A stretch of DNA of 64,000 bases from Panaeolus papilionaceus. Lineage: Eukaryota > Basidiomycota > Agaricomycetes > Agaricales. Positions 9,424-21,932 of this stretch are shown in pieces. The notes under the pieces were generated by a model. It had not been told where the DNA came from, did no database searches, and saw only the letters and a list, made by a program, of their open reading frames with translations. The DNA lies in assembly GCA_015501605.1 (NCBI GenBank), contig JADNRZ010000002.1, forward strand, positions 2,480,001-2,544,000. Reading direction: 5' to 3'. The position numbers and the translations under genes are program-made. Each line of letters opens with the position of its first letter. The first letter of the stretch is position 1.

Positions 9424-11334
9424 ATGAATGGCTTTGGACAGAGCAGTACATCCTCATCCAACAACTTTCAGGATTTCTCTTCAAATCCAATGCAAGCTAC
9501 TCTCTTTGGTAACGGCATCACTGGCAACTCTCAATCAAATCATCATCCTCAACAACAGCAGCAACAAATTCCGTCAACTCCAAATTTAGCCCAACAATTG
9601 CTACAAGCTAGCCAAAATGCAATGCTTTCTACGATCCCTCAGCAAGCAGGAAGTACAGCTTGGGCAAGCCAGACACCTCAGCATTCTATGTTCTCAAACA
9701 ATATCCCAGCAGCTCTGAATCAAATGGCATTTAGCATGCCATTTATTTCACCACAGTTGATCCAAGAGGCCTACTCCTTGTCTACACCTGTAGAAAGCTC
9801 AGACGAGCCTCTATTGATCAAGCACCTTCTTTCCTATCGCAAGAGGAACGAAAGCTACAAAGATGCCCTTAACGCACTGCATGGTGTATGCATCTCTGAT
9901 GTCTATTTTTATCAATTCAAAAGTTGACTGATCTGTTTCATGTAGCACAACAGTCACTCTGCCAGTCTTTGGAAAGACTATTACCTGGATCATAAAGACC
10001 GTCTAGATGCATGTATATCCATTTCACTCCAGAAAGACAAAGAAGGGTCCAAAACATCCTCTGTGATAGCAAACGCTCACAACAGTATGCTAGAAAAGCC
10101 CCACCGCAAGCCAATACCCACAGTTAAAAAACCGTCCCCCGCAAGCTTCAAACGAGATCCATCCCCGCGACCATCTGCTTCAAGAAAGACATCCAAACAA
10201 CCCCAGAAGAAGTCGGTTAGCAAGTCTAGCACCCCCGTCATTGAGACGCCTATACCAAGTAAAAAGCTTGGAAGAAGCACTCTCAACAGTTTGACCGGTC
10301 CAGCACCTGTCTATGGTAATCGTCTCCCCCCTCCCAACGCAGAGATCAAAGCACCAGAACCACCGTCTCGCTCACCCACCCCTCCTACTCGTGTTATATC
10401 CCATCTCGGTCGCGGAAATAAATATACCCAGGAAGATCGCAAATTCTTTATCAAGTTCATTGGGTGGCGCTTAAAGCACGATTCAACACTAACTAGAAAT
10501 GACTTGTGTCAAGCTTTGGCTGAAAAGGTGCGCGTTTTGTACTTCTGATTCCCGACAATAAATTGCTGACAGATTGAACACCAGGCGCCACATCACAGTG
10601 CTCAATCCTGGGCATCACATTGGTCCAACAATCACGACATTCCGGATAAAATTTTAGCTGCAGCAAGGGGAGAAGATTTTGCAGAAGATTCTGAGTCTAG
10701 TGACAATGAAGTCATTCCTTTTAAGGAACGACCGCTCTATAAGGATCCATCTACAACAGAAGAATCTGGAGAAAGTGAAGGTGGAGACGATGAATCAGAA
10801 GACGAGCAGAGTGATGACGACTCAGACACGCCCGTTAGAGAATACTCTGAGAGCGAGATGGGTAAAAAAGGTTATTCCTATACCGATGCTGACATTTATA
10901 TTTGCGCAAAGTATATTGCTTCGATACCTGGCTGGTTTGGCATGGACAACAACGGTCGTTGGGGCGCCTTCAGTGAAAAGGTGCGTATTTGCAAACGTAT
11001 CACTTTACAAGTTACTGATATGTGTTTAGTATAATGAGCGTGCACTGAAATCTTGGGTTGAATTTTTTAGGAAGAATGAAAAACGTATGTTGTTGTCCGT
11101 AACCTTTGCAACGATAACCTGTGCTTAATCTCAAATTGCTCGGTAGGGGTCATAAAACTTGTTAGGAAAATACAGATGCAGGCTCACGAACAGCAACACC
11201 CATCGATTCTCACTCAAACTGCTCGACCGTCACATAAAATGCCACTACCTGATCTTAAACGGAAGCAAGAACTCGGCATGGACTCCTTGACAGCTGCAAA
11301 GCGACAGCGCATTGAGGATTCGGATGATACATGA
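9424..11334 (+). CDS. Rap1-type Myb-like domain protein, Gln-rich N-terminus
   Basis: Several exons join in phase from ATG 9424 to TGA 11332-11334. The N-terminus is Ser/Asn/Gln-rich with a short poly-Gln (QQQQQQ) tract. A central helical block (SSDEPLLIKHLLSYRKRNES... DYYLDHKDRLD) spans the first intron. A basic Pro/Ser/Lys-rich linker follows, then a Myb-like module at about 10423-10690: KYTQEDRKFFIKFIGW, LTRNDLCQALAEKAPHH and SWASHWSNNHDIPDKIL. A second domain-like block, YTDADIYICAKYIASIPGW... RWGAFSEKY, follows an acidic Glu/Asp/Ser stretch. The tail has a KRKQELG and AAKRQRIEDSD basic patch, a plausible nuclear signal. The first module resembles the Rap1 Myb domain found in telomere-associated proteins, so a chromatin or telomere role is possible. 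The fold call is moderate and the biological role is inference. Confidence 0.75.
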
Positions 11335-11664
11335 TTTTGTTCGTTCAATTTCTTGGTTTATTCCTCTGAAATTTTGTTCTTGTAGTAAAATACTAATAAT
11401 CGGTTTACTTATTGCTATGACGGGTGCTGTAATATTATGATATTAACTTTTATTTTGTTAAATGCTTGATTTTTGCTTGTTTTTGAAATGTAACGAGGCC
11501 GACGATGTTTGTTATGAGCATCACGTGTAAGTGGTGATGGAGCGTGTTAGGGGTAGACCAAGATCGATAAAGCTGGAGAAACCGAGAAACAACCATCTTT
11601 TGTTTGTTCACGACCTCCATCCACTACCACCGAATCAATATAACCACATCTTGTTTCAATAATC
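11335..11664. promoter_or_regulatory. intergenic: 3' end of Myb-like gene and promoter of GDI
   Basis: About 330 bp. The first half is AT-rich, consistent with a 3' UTR. A CACGTG box lies at 11522-11527, about 140 bp before the GDI ATG. Nothing else is recognised. Confidence 0.4.
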
Positions 11665-13341
11665 ATGGATGAAGAATACGATGTGAGTCTATTTTTCTTG
11701 AGTTTCTTTATCTCCCTTAATCTATTCATCAGGTCATCGTCCTGGGCACTGGTCTCACTGAGTGTGTCCTCTCCGGACTTCTCTCTGTCGAAGGAAAGAA
11801 GGTCCTCCACATGGACCGCAACGACTACTACGGAGGCGAGAGTGCCAGTTTGAACTTGACCCAGGTATAGCGCCTCCTCTTCAGCTGCTTCAATGCACAG
11901 TCACACTAACGTGTTTCGATGCACCCCAAGTTGTACCGCAAGTATCGTCCCAACCAGTCTCCTCCCGAGTCCTTGGGTCGCGACAGAGATTACGCAGTCG
12001 ACCTTGTCCCTAAATTTATCATTGCATCAGGAGAGCTCACAAAGATTCTCGTCCACACCGATGTCACTCGCTACCTCGAATTCAAGCAGATTGCGGGAAG
12101 CTTCGTCTATCGCGACAAGAGAATTTCCAAGGTTCCCAGCACAGAGATGGAAGCTGTCACCAGTCCTCTCATGGGCTTCATGGAGAAGAGGCGTGCAAAG
12201 AAGTTCTTTGAGTTCCTTCAAAACTGGAAGGACAATGACCCTACCACCCATCAAGGTGCGTGCTGAGGACAACCTAGCTTACTCGTAGTCTCAACTCTTG
12301 ATAGGTCTTAACCTTGACAGGGACAGCATGAAGACCGTCTATGAAAAGTTTGGCTTGGAGCCGGGGACACAGGACTTTATTGGTCACGCTATGGCTCTCT
12401 ATCTCGACGATGAGTCCGTATTAATTAGTTTATCGCGTCTCCATCACGATGCTAACCACGCGCAGGTATATCACCAAACCAGCGCGACCAACATACGATC
12501 GCATCATTCTCTATACTTCTTCGATGGCGAGATATGGAAAATCACCTTACATCTATCCCCTTTATGGTCTTGGAGAGCTTCCTCAGTCCTTCGCTAGGTT
12601 GAGCGCTATCTATGGTGGAACTTACATGCTGGACAAGCCTATCGATGAGATTGTTACCGATGTTAGTGGCAAGTTTGTCGGTGTGCGAAGTGGATCTGAG
12701 ACTGTCAAAGCCAAGCAGCTCATCGGTGACCCTACCTACTTTACAAGTGGTGGCGAAAGCGGCAAAGTCAGAGTCCTCGAGGAGGGCAAGGTCGTGAGGG
12801 CTATCTGCCTTTTGAGGCACCCTATCCCTGGAACCGATGATTCCGACAGTTGCCAGATTATCATCCCACAGAACCAGGTTGGCCGCAAGCACGGTAAGCG
12901 ACTATAACCCTACCTTATATGCCGCAAATGACCAATTCCATTATGATCAAGACATCTACATTGCTATGGTCTCCTCCACCCACAACGTCTGCGCAAAGGA
13001 TGTCTATGTCGCCATTGTCAGCACTGTGGTCGAGACCGACAAACCCGAGCTCGAGATTGCTCCGGCTATCAACCTACTTGGCCCCGTCTACGACAAGTAG
13101 GTATTCTTCTTATAATCCTCCACTTGCAGCGAATTAACTATTTGGTAGGTTTGTCTCCATCACGCCTCTTTACACCCCAACAAGCTCTGGCGAAGCAGAC
13201 AACATCTTTATCACCCGTTCCTACGATGCCACCTCCCATTTCGAAACCGTAGTCGAGGACGTCCAGGATGTCTGGAAGCGCATCATTGGATCTGACCTCG
13301 TCCTCAAGAAGCGTGACGCCGCTGGAGACGGTTCTCAATAG
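11665..13341 (+). CDS. GDI1: Rab GDP-dissociation inhibitor
   Basis: Seven exons (11665-11682, 11733-11864, 11931-12255, 12305-12413, 12466-12893, 12952-13096, 13149-13341) sum to 449 aa, the normal family length. The N-terminal FAD-like fold begins with a [19 protein letters not shown] motif, then [17 protein letters not shown]. Further GDI/CHM landmarks are YRKYRP, FQAYK-equivalent [35 protein letters not shown] and [16 protein letters not shown] extracts prenylated GDP-bound Rab/Ypt GTPases from membranes and recycles them, so it acts across the secretory pathway. The 18-nt first exon is short. Intron 4 uses a GTCCGT donor, needed to restore [12 protein letters not shown]. The gene is complete and shows no anomaly. 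Confidence 0.96.
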
Positions 13342-13466
13342 TGGGCTCGTCAAGCTTTATGAAATCATGAAATTCACGTCTATACACATGTAAATCCGGA
13401 TGAATGCATTTATAATCACAGAACCAAATACATTTTCTTGCCTAAAGTACAGACTTTCGTCCGTCA

Positions 13467-16400
13467 TCAAAAGAAAGCATTCATGTCGAATTCCGGGACC
13501 TGTACGTCCTGTTTCGCGGATTTCATCAAGTTTTCGATACCAACTTTACGCGCAAACACGTCAGTTTCCTCCTTGATAGTGGTAACTTCGTGGGGTTTAA
13601 ATGCGTCCTCGGCAGGTGACGCATGGCTAGTTGATGGCAGAGTCGTTACGTCCATATCAATAAGAATTGACGATCGACGTTTAACTGTTGGGTGGAGTGC
13701 GAAAAAGGCACGGCTAGGGGTTGGGGATGCGACTTGCTTGCTTTCAATGGGAGAGGGCGGTTCGGGTGGTAGCTGAATAGTTGATGTGGGCCGAGCAAAC
13801 GACCATGACCGCACGAGATCCAAGGCGAGTGCATGGCAGCCTATTCAAAAGGTGATCAGCTCAAACCCCATTGTTACAGTGATTGACGTACCCATTCGAC
13901 AGAAAACACGGGCCATCTGGAGTACAAAATTAGTCTCGGACCGACCAGAGATTTCACTCGTCCCTTTGGCGGCTTGCAGCGTTTTGGTGCGCAACTGTGA
14001 GAAAAGCAATGCGAGACTGGGGTCATCGTATTGAGGCTCTCCTATCTGATTGACAGATATATCAAAAGCAGCGGCGATATCTTGCAAAGGAGTCTGCAGC
14101 AGGATGGTTAGTATCCTGATAGCCACAGAAAGCCAGTAAATCGACGGACCAACAAGATTCGAACCGCTAAATCCCGTCGGTGAAGCAGCCAGAATGCCCA
14201 ACTTCCAAGCCACCTGTTTCCAAGCTCGAATGCAATGGGAAGCACTGTGTTGGATAAAATTTCTTTCATCAATGGACCTTCGTTGCTCAGCTCTGACAAG
14301 CGAGCAATTGCAATTGCTAGTTGAAAGTCACCCAGCTGTCGAATGCAAACATTGACAGCGTCCTTGACAGACCCTCCTAGCAAAAAGAACGCAGCCGCAT
14401 ATTCTATGACTGGGATGAGCAAAGACCGCCAGACAAAGAAGTGTAACACGGCACCGAATCTTTGTTTCCCTAAAAGAGCAAACGCATTTTTGAGTGCTGC
14501 GGTTTTCCATCGAGGTACAGTAAAGTCATTGTTCAAGAACTTGAGCATGGCCCCTTGTTCCTTGTGCCAGGCCGCCTGCCTCCAAAGGCCATGCACCAGC
14601 TTTGACTTGCCTAATGCAAAGTAGAAGAGAGAACATGCTGTTGGGTCCCTGTTTTCCCCTGCCATATATTCGTTCTTGGCGATGGTTTCGAAAAGAGTAC
14701 GCTACAGGCACGTTGAGCAACTGTGGAGAGAGAAAGGAAACTTTCATAAATTTACCAGTGACTCGAGGGAGTTTAACCAAAGAGGAATTCCCAATGCCCG
14801 TGCGTCAGACCACGTCATTTTATTGTTGAAGGCTGCACTTGACGCATTGAGGAGCAACTCTTGAGATTCACTGTGGAACGCCCAGATCATGTCTCGGTAT
14901 CGTAGGCGTTCTCTGCGTGATGAATGCGTTCGAATTTTTGTTCCATTTTCCTTCGAGAGCGGCGTGCCTGCGCGGTGGTTGATGATGAAGAAGGACCTCA
15001 TAGAGATGAGATACCTGAGTCCGTTGGAATCCAGGGCTCGGCGTTGCTCGTCAATCTGACACGGGTCAGTTTACAGGGGCATATGCTATTAACACTGTGT
15101 ATGCACCTCTAGTGTGGTTTGAATGAGCACAATCAAGTGTGCTTGCTCGTTGTGCGTTAGGTTAGAGAGAGGGGTCGCTTCTAGAGCAGCAATCAATCGT
15201 GTGATGGTTGGTCTATTAAAGACAATTTCCTTGGGGGACCTGGAGATGATGAGCTCGACGGGTGTGACACAGATATGGATAACTCACTCGTCCATAGGGA
15301 TTATTCCATTGAACAAAGAGTTATACTTCTTGGTCTTCGGCACATTGAATATCGTAGAATGTTGCAAAAAGTCTTCTACGGGAACCCGGTCCACGATTGA
15401 TGCAGATGCCACATCATCCTTGAGGAGCGCTCGTGCCAGATTTAAAATGATGTCCTGAACCAACTTGACCTTGTCTTGAAACTAATCAGCAAGGGATTCA
15501 TTCAAAGCAGATACAGACATACCCCAAAGCAGTGACTGTAACAACATTTGGGGGTGGTAGTCGACTAAAGGACCATTCTGACGAGCGACATATTCGAAGA
15601 GGCTCTCAGACTCTGGCAGGCGTTTATTGGCAGGCGGTTCAGAGTAGAGGTACATCTGAGGCCCAGCAGCAACCAATAATGACCCATGCGCAAGCCAAAT
15701 AGAGTCGCTTATTGGGTAAGGAGTAAAGCTGGAATTGGGATGCAAGGAGATGAGCATCAGCCAGCTCAGCTAAAACAAACACCTCGCACCTCGATATATC
15801 AATGGTACGACATAGGCCCCATCCAGGGCTCTCTGTAAAGTAAGTCATGCGCTGCTGACACAAAATGTCGACGCGGTGGGCATATCCGACAGCCAAGATG
15901 GACTGCATATCAGGCGTGGAGTTCCAGTCGAGGTCCAATATTGTATCACTAGTATTACACATTCGATGGTGTCCCACAATAGCAGTAAAAGCGCATTTAC
16001 GAACCTAAAATGCCCGCTATACTCCAATCCAGAAGCAAATTCTGATTCGCTTGAGTCCCAAATTGTTAATTCATCACCAGAAGACCCATCAACAACTTTA
16101 TGCAGAGGGGGTCATTTTTTAAATTTGAGTCAGCCTTTGGAGATAACTTACTGAGAGCCGTTTTTCTGGCAGAGCTGCAGCGGACCTTGCGGAATCCTGT
16201 GCGCCCTGTTTTCACCGTTCCAGTGCATGTCCATTTTTGTTCATTCTTCTTTCCTGGTACCCAAAACGCCAGCTCTCCTTCCTCCGAGATGCTCAAGAGA
16301 ACATTGTGCTCTGTCCAGTCCCGTGTGTAGTCCCAAGCCATTGGGTCCACAGGAAGGATGAAACGAGGCTTGCTGGCTAACGGAAGGTAATGACGACCTT

Positions 16401-18381
16401 GAATTGTCATGCTCAGAGTATCGGTGACGAGGATCTGCACTATTTCTAGGTCCTTCGTGATGGCCAGCACATGCTCATAGCCTGATGATGATGGCATGGT
16501 AAACAGGGACTCTAGGTCGTTTATAACTAGTTTCTGCGGGGGATCGGAATGTAGCTTCAGAGTCGAACAACGTTTGTTGTAGGTAACGAATTGGTCCCCT
16601 AAACTGAATGAGCGAACATGTAGCAGGGATAACGGTAGGGGCAGTAATACCTTTGGCCAGCGCCACCACAAAGTCTGCCCTTGCATCTTGGCCACATTGT
16701 GTTAATTTGGAGCCATGATCCGTTATTCTCCAAATCTCTATGCCTGATACTTTCACGGCCCCAACACCATTGCCTTCGGGTGTCCTAATGAATCGCACGA
16801 CTTCAGACTCTTCGTGGGGAGCACTTTGGGGACAGACAGCATTGCGTTTGAGACCTTGGGAACGGGCATCGAAGAATTCCAGAGGCGACAGATCCATGGA
16901 CATCAAGGGAGGGGAAGTTATTAATGTAAGGAGGTTGGGATTAGGATTGGGTAGAATGTACAAATATGATGGAGGTGAATCAAACATTGACGGTTGAGAT
17001 TGTTGCAGAGTAAATTGCTGGAGCAGAGTGGGAGGCCGATGATCTAGATTCTGAGGCAAGGCTTTAGCAAAATAAGCCCGGAGATGTAAATGAGACTCAC
17101 AGCAACAGCAGTGACTACAACTGAACCATCAGCGAGTATTCGAATAAATAAATCCCAGTTTTCGTCTTTAATTTCTTTGATACGTCTTGTTCTCGCATCG
17201 TCTGTCCCGGCTGCTTGCTTGAGAAGACGAATAACCGGTTCTTCGAGAATCTTGCGGTCTATCCAAAAGACAGATGAGAGGGTAGAGTCCATTTGACTGG
17301 CAACGGAGTAGGGCAAAGATGAAAAGAGGTCGAGAGAGCCGTGGAGTTGAAAGTAGTCAGGGGCATCGAGGACAGGAAAGAATATTCTGAGAGTAGCATC
17401 TGAGGTAATTGTATAGAGAATCAAGTCATCCCTAAGTAGGAAAATTTAAACGAGATAGTTAGCTTGTAACAGAAAAGACGAACCGACTGGAGGCGGGACT
17501 TCGTCTCCAAGACATTTTGATGACAGGCCTCGGATGCGAAATAACTTGAGTGCGACGACCTGATGTCGTCGAAAACAGACGGAGCGCATTATCCTCCTAA
17601 AAACAACGGATAAGTTGCGTGGCTTAGGTCGTCAGATATGTCATACTTTGGATATAGACGCGATGTATGTCAGAGAAGGGGCAAAGTTAAGACCTGTTGG
17701 TGTGGATGTACTAGAATTTTTGAGTTCAAGGGATGCAGATGTAAGTGATGGACGGGCTACTTTATTTCCCATTTCTTTGACCAAGTCGGAAGGTCATTTT
17801 CGAGTACAAGGGTATAAACAGATAAACTATTTGAGCAACCGACAGCAAGCAGCCCTGTAATGTGTTGATTGAGCAGGACGGGATAAATATTGTGTTAATC
17901 TCACCAGCTTTATTATCAAGGGAAGTCACTACGTGATCCTCGGGCAAGACCAAAGAAGAATGTACCCTCCAAGTATCCTGTCGAACATCCGAAAGGGACC
18001 AAGCAGCCAGTCTATGGGTCGATGCGGCTACAATCTGATTCGATTAAATGTGGTGTTTGAAGGGATTGAGTAGCTGACGAAACACACTAGTTTCATTCCC
18101 GAGTCGACTGAAATGCATGATATATTGTGGGTCGAGTGGATTAATCCTGCATACGCCTCCCAAAAGGCTAGAACGCGTACGAGAGAAAGAGTATGAGCAT
18201 CGAGTATTACGACAGCATGGGCGAAAGGGTAGAGCTAGATATAGATTGTGTCAATTATAACGCTTCAATAACGCGTATTAATGGAATAATAATTGAATAC
18301 CAGAAGAGATTTATTTGGTAAAAGAAGATGCTGTACACCGGCATGAGGATAACCAGTACAGGTTTGCTGGAGCTCTAGCAT
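13467..18381 (-). CDS. RAV1: RAVE complex subunit Rav1 (V-ATPase assembly regulator)
   Basis: A long multi-exon gene runs from ATG 18381 to TGA 13467-13469. The first exon encodes MLELQQTCTGYPHAGVQHL, typical of fungal Rav1 starts. The next exons carry the WD40-like N-terminal propeller: DAHTLSLVRVLAFWEAY, MKLIVAASTHRLAAWSL, RVHSSLVLPEDHVV, and ILYTITSDATLRIFFP. The central Rav1p_C region follows: LDWNSTPDMQSILAVGY, TYFTESPGWG, DSIWLAHGSLLVA. The helical C-terminal part includes ACSLFYFALGKSKLVHGLWR and GGSVKDAVNVCIRQLGD. Rav1 is the scaffold of RAVE (with Rav2 and Skp1) and promotes reassembly of V1 and Vo sectors of the vacuolar/endosomal H+-ATPase. Rav1 and its metazoan relative rabconnectin-3 are large proteins, and about 4.9 kb with short introns fits. 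The tail ends with a Ser/Pro/Lys-rich disordered segment. It is divergent from the FAS1 gene. Confidence 0.93.
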
Positions 18382-18552
18382 GTCATGGGAGTCCACTCAG
18401 AGTTGGTTGGTGCAAGTCGACAGTCAATGACACCCTTGATGACATTTTCTAAATGGGGTCATAATTCACGTGATATCATGTCATTTCCTCGAGGTCCTGT
18501 GTGTTTAGCACAGTCTTAAAAGCCTTTTGATTCTATTTCCTTCATTACCATC
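18382..18552. promoter_or_regulatory. 171-bp bidirectional promoter, RAV1 and FAS1-domain gene, with palindromic TCACGTGA
   Basis: The divergent ATGs are 171 bp apart. A perfect palindrome TCACGTGA sits at 18466-18473, almost exactly in the middle. This matches a bHLH-type E-box. No TATA box is evident. Confidence 0.55.
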
Positions 18553-21456
18553 ATGCGACTTAAATCAGGTCTATTACTAGGCCTCGTTCAATATCCCATA
18601 TTACTTGTCTTATCTTCATCACCACCACCACCACCACCATCATCTCCTCACACAAACTTTCAAGCACAATGGTCAACAACATCCTCTTCAATAGGCACCA
18701 ACTCAATGACCCTTATAGACGCACTTAGTGCTGACCCCGACTACACTTCATTGATCACTCTTCTTCAGAGGGCAAAGCTTGTCCCAACTCTTAATAAACT
18801 GAATGGTTCTACTTTTTTTGCTCCAACAAACGACGCCATCAAACGACACGCCTCCAAAAATGGGCTTTGGCAGAACGTATTGGACAATCTCGACACCTTT
18901 GTACCGGATAACATCCAAGCGGAACTCAGGCAACAATTGTTTTATCACCTGCTTAACACGAGTATACCAGGGCTGCCCGAGGATAAAGCTGTTTCTGCTT
19001 ATGAAACTTTGCTATATCCTCACAAACCCCCTGAGAAGCCCTCCCATGAACCTCCACCCTATCCACCTTGGATGCCAATTCCTGGAGGTACCTTGGGAGG
19101 TAAATCCCAGAGACTACGCGTTGCAAGAAACGGTGACATTTCCAGTGTTGGTGTCGATGCTTTCGGGACAGGCGGTGCTAAGATAACCAAGGAGGTAAAA
19201 GATGCTGGTAATGGAATTCTCGTTGGCATTGGGGATGTCCTGGAACCTCCCCCTAACCTAGGTGTGTCTACTTTTATACGTAACAGATACAAGACAGCTT
19301 ATGCCATCACATTTTCAGCAACTCTTGTCGCTCAACACGAACGTCTTTCTTACTTCAGAAAAATAATGCCTCCAGATCTTTTGAAAGCCATAAACGCAAG
19401 CTCAGCGATGACGCTTTTCCTTCCAGTTGATGAGGCATGGCAACAACTGAATCACATAGAGAGGCTTTATCTGGAGAGTGAATTTTCAGCCAACGACGTC
19501 CATCGCATACTGGACATGCATGCATTGCTAGAAGACCGCGTACTCTGGTCCGATACTTTGTCACCAGGGTCTAACTGTGAGTCGTTACTTTTTTTTCAAT
19601 AGTAATTTTCGCGAAGACTGAGCCTTTCGAAGTGACTACCGTTCATGGTAACACAATACAGGTTTCAAGCAGTCCCGAAGGACTCAAGGTGGAAAACGCG
19701 ACGCTTGTCCAACCGGATATTTATGCTTCGAACGGCGTGTTGCACACGGTTTCATCATTATTACTCCCACCCAACGCACTTCAACTCACACCAGAGAAGT
19801 ATTTGCTTGCACTCAACTGCACTAAATTTGTTTCTCTCCTCCATTCGGTGGATCTCACGCATCTCATCAACACCACAGAGTCATCATATACCATACTTGC
19901 TCCAACTGATGCTGTCTTATCTATATTCTCTGGTGGAGATCTACCTGAACCCGGCTCTGATGAGCTGAGGCGCATGTTACTGTATCACTTCATTCCAGGG
20001 AAGTGGGGACCGAGCAAGCTGAAGAACGCTACTCTTCTGGAAACGGCTCTGCACGAACCTGGTTTAGCAGGAGGCCGTCAAGTTGTGCCAGTAGAGGTTA
20101 GCTCAGATGATAAGAAGGGCGACAAGAAAAAACCTGTTGACAAAACCATCAAGTTTGGTGGAGCAGGCGTTCTAGATCATGGTAATGTTCAATTCGAATT
20201 CACAAATGCCTAGCTCGAAAGCTGACTGGGACTGTTTAGCGGACTTTGAAAATACCAATACTCTGGTGTATTTCGTGTCGACCCCGTTGATTCCGCCTCC
20301 AGATGCTTTACAAGCAGTTCTACCGCAACTAGATCTATCCTCGTTTTTGGCTGCAGTGTTTTCAACATCGAAGGCGGACCTGTTACGAAAATCACCTACA
20401 ACCTCGCTCCTAATTCCTCACAATAGTGCTTTCACGCGCTTGGGAGTGTTGGTCACCGCTCATCTCCTTTCGCCTACTGCTCAAGATGACCTCGAAAATG
20501 TGATCCTACACCATGCTCTGAGCACAGTTGAATATTCCCATTCCCTTCAAACTGGGTCCCAACACAGTTACGCGACTTTAGAAGGGAGTGATATAAAAAT
20601 AGAGCGTCTCGGCAACGGTTCTATTGTGGCTACTGGGAGTGGTGGATGGGACGATTTTAAGACGGTCGTTTATCCACAGGATCTCTTGACACAAACAGGC
20701 GTCGTTCATGAATTGTCCGACATCATGATCCCGAGGTCTGTGAACATTAACGTTGGCAAGTTGGTTCGGGCAGCGAAAGGAAGTACGATGGCTTCGCTTG
20801 TCAATCGAGCAGGCTTCGACTGGATTTTGAATGGCACCGCTCCTCCAGAAGGTTCGCCATGGGCGGGTGCAGAATACTCTGGAGTTGGTTGGACACTCCT
20901 CTGCCCCCCTGAAGATGCATTCAAACAGTACAACCTCACTCAGCTGTATGCCGACGCTGCACAATTGGAAAACATTGTGACGCAACACATCATCCCGACA
21001 TTCCCCGCCTCATCATTTAATGAGAGTCCCAACCCAAGCAATGCTGATAGACCGCTGGTCTTTGAGGATGCGACCTACTCGACTCTCCATTCCCCTTCCT
21101 CTGCTTATGGCGACATCGTTTTCCAGCATAGGACTGACAACAAGGAATATGTAGTCGGGATCAAAGGTGCCCGGGGCAGTGATGGTAACTCCGACTGGGC
21201 GCGGATCATCGGCTGGGGTAGAACCACGACCGGAGGCGGAAGAGGAGGGGTCGTTCAGATCGACCGCCTGCTTATTCCCTATCAGCCGACTTGGTGGCAT
21301 GAATACGGTGCACCTACAACAGTGGGTGCGTTTGGTGTTGTGGCGATATGTGGATTTTTCTATGGAGTACGGATGCTATGGAACAGGGATACAAGGGAAG
21401 CTACCTATGAGCCAATTGGTGGGTTTGGACATGGTGATGATGACGATGATTCGTAG
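18553..21456 (+). CDS. multi-FAS1 (fasciclin) domain type I membrane protein
   Basis: Three exons join in phase (18553-19576, 19633-20181, 20240-21456; 929 aa). A hydrophobic N-terminal signal sequence is followed by a Pro/Ser run, then about five FAS1-like repeats: TLIDALSADPDYTSLITLLQ with TFFAPTNDAI; a second with AMTLFLPVDEAW; a third with YTILAPTDAVL and MLLYHFIPGKW; a fourth with TSLLIPHNSAF; and a fifth with WTLLCPPEDAFKQYN. Many N-x-S/T sites suggest a glycosylated lumenal domain. One membrane helix (TTVGAFGVVAICGFFYGV) precedes a short acidic cytosolic tail ending DDDDDS. The architecture resembles S. pombe Fsc1, a vacuolar-membrane FAS1 protein involved in autophagosome-vacuole fusion; orthology is inference. 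The first intron is placed with its acceptor at 19632 because an acceptor at 19602 would make a 26-nt intron. Confidence 0.9.
18619..18643 (+). repeat. (CAC)n trinucleotide microsatellite inside coding sequence
   Basis: About eight tandem CAC/ACC triplets encode the poly-Pro run (PPPPPP flanked by Ser) directly after the signal sequence of the FAS1 protein. Such tracts often vary in length between strains. Confidence 0.85.
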
Positions 21457-21743
21457 AATTGGTAGGATTGCAACATCTGCTAGATATCTCTTCGTTGTTA
21501 GACAGACAACATTTGTAAGTATACTTTCAAGTTATGGTAGCTAATTTAATTACCTATTTGTATTATGTCGACCTTCTTGCTTTGTACTTTTATATATATA
21601 CGCACAGTTTCTTACTGGATCAATATGTTCACTTTTTTTCCCCAAAATTTTTCTTGTTTTTGAACTCGAAGTAATGACATGTAGGACTTTATGAACATTG
21701 TGGAGATTGATCGGGTATCATTGGCGCGTTTGCCCCGCACATG

Positions 21744-21749
21744 CACGTG
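21744..21749. promoter_or_regulatory. CACGTG box upstream of the acylcarnitine carrier
   Basis: An E-box core lies about 185 bp before the carrier ATG, within the intergenic region following the FAS1 gene stop at 21456. The rest of that 476-bp gap is AT-rich and shows no gene. Confidence 0.4.
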
Positions 21750-21932
21750 AAATTGACATGCCAGAGGACCGACTTATCAAGTTTCGGGTCAAAACGTTAT
21801 AACAAACGACTCGAAAGGCCCGACGCGAAACCTCGTCTTTTCCTCCCCACCTCCCCGCAGTGAGCAAAATGGTTGGTGTTTTCAAATCGTTGTGCTGCAG
21901 TTCAACCACTCGTATTTACCAATTCCTTCTTC

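Noticed and set aside
19577..19602. 26-nt intron in the FAS1 gene
   Set aside because: Too short for spliceosomal removal; the acceptor at 19632 gives a 56-nt intron, keeps phase and restores the sequence SNLTTVHGN.
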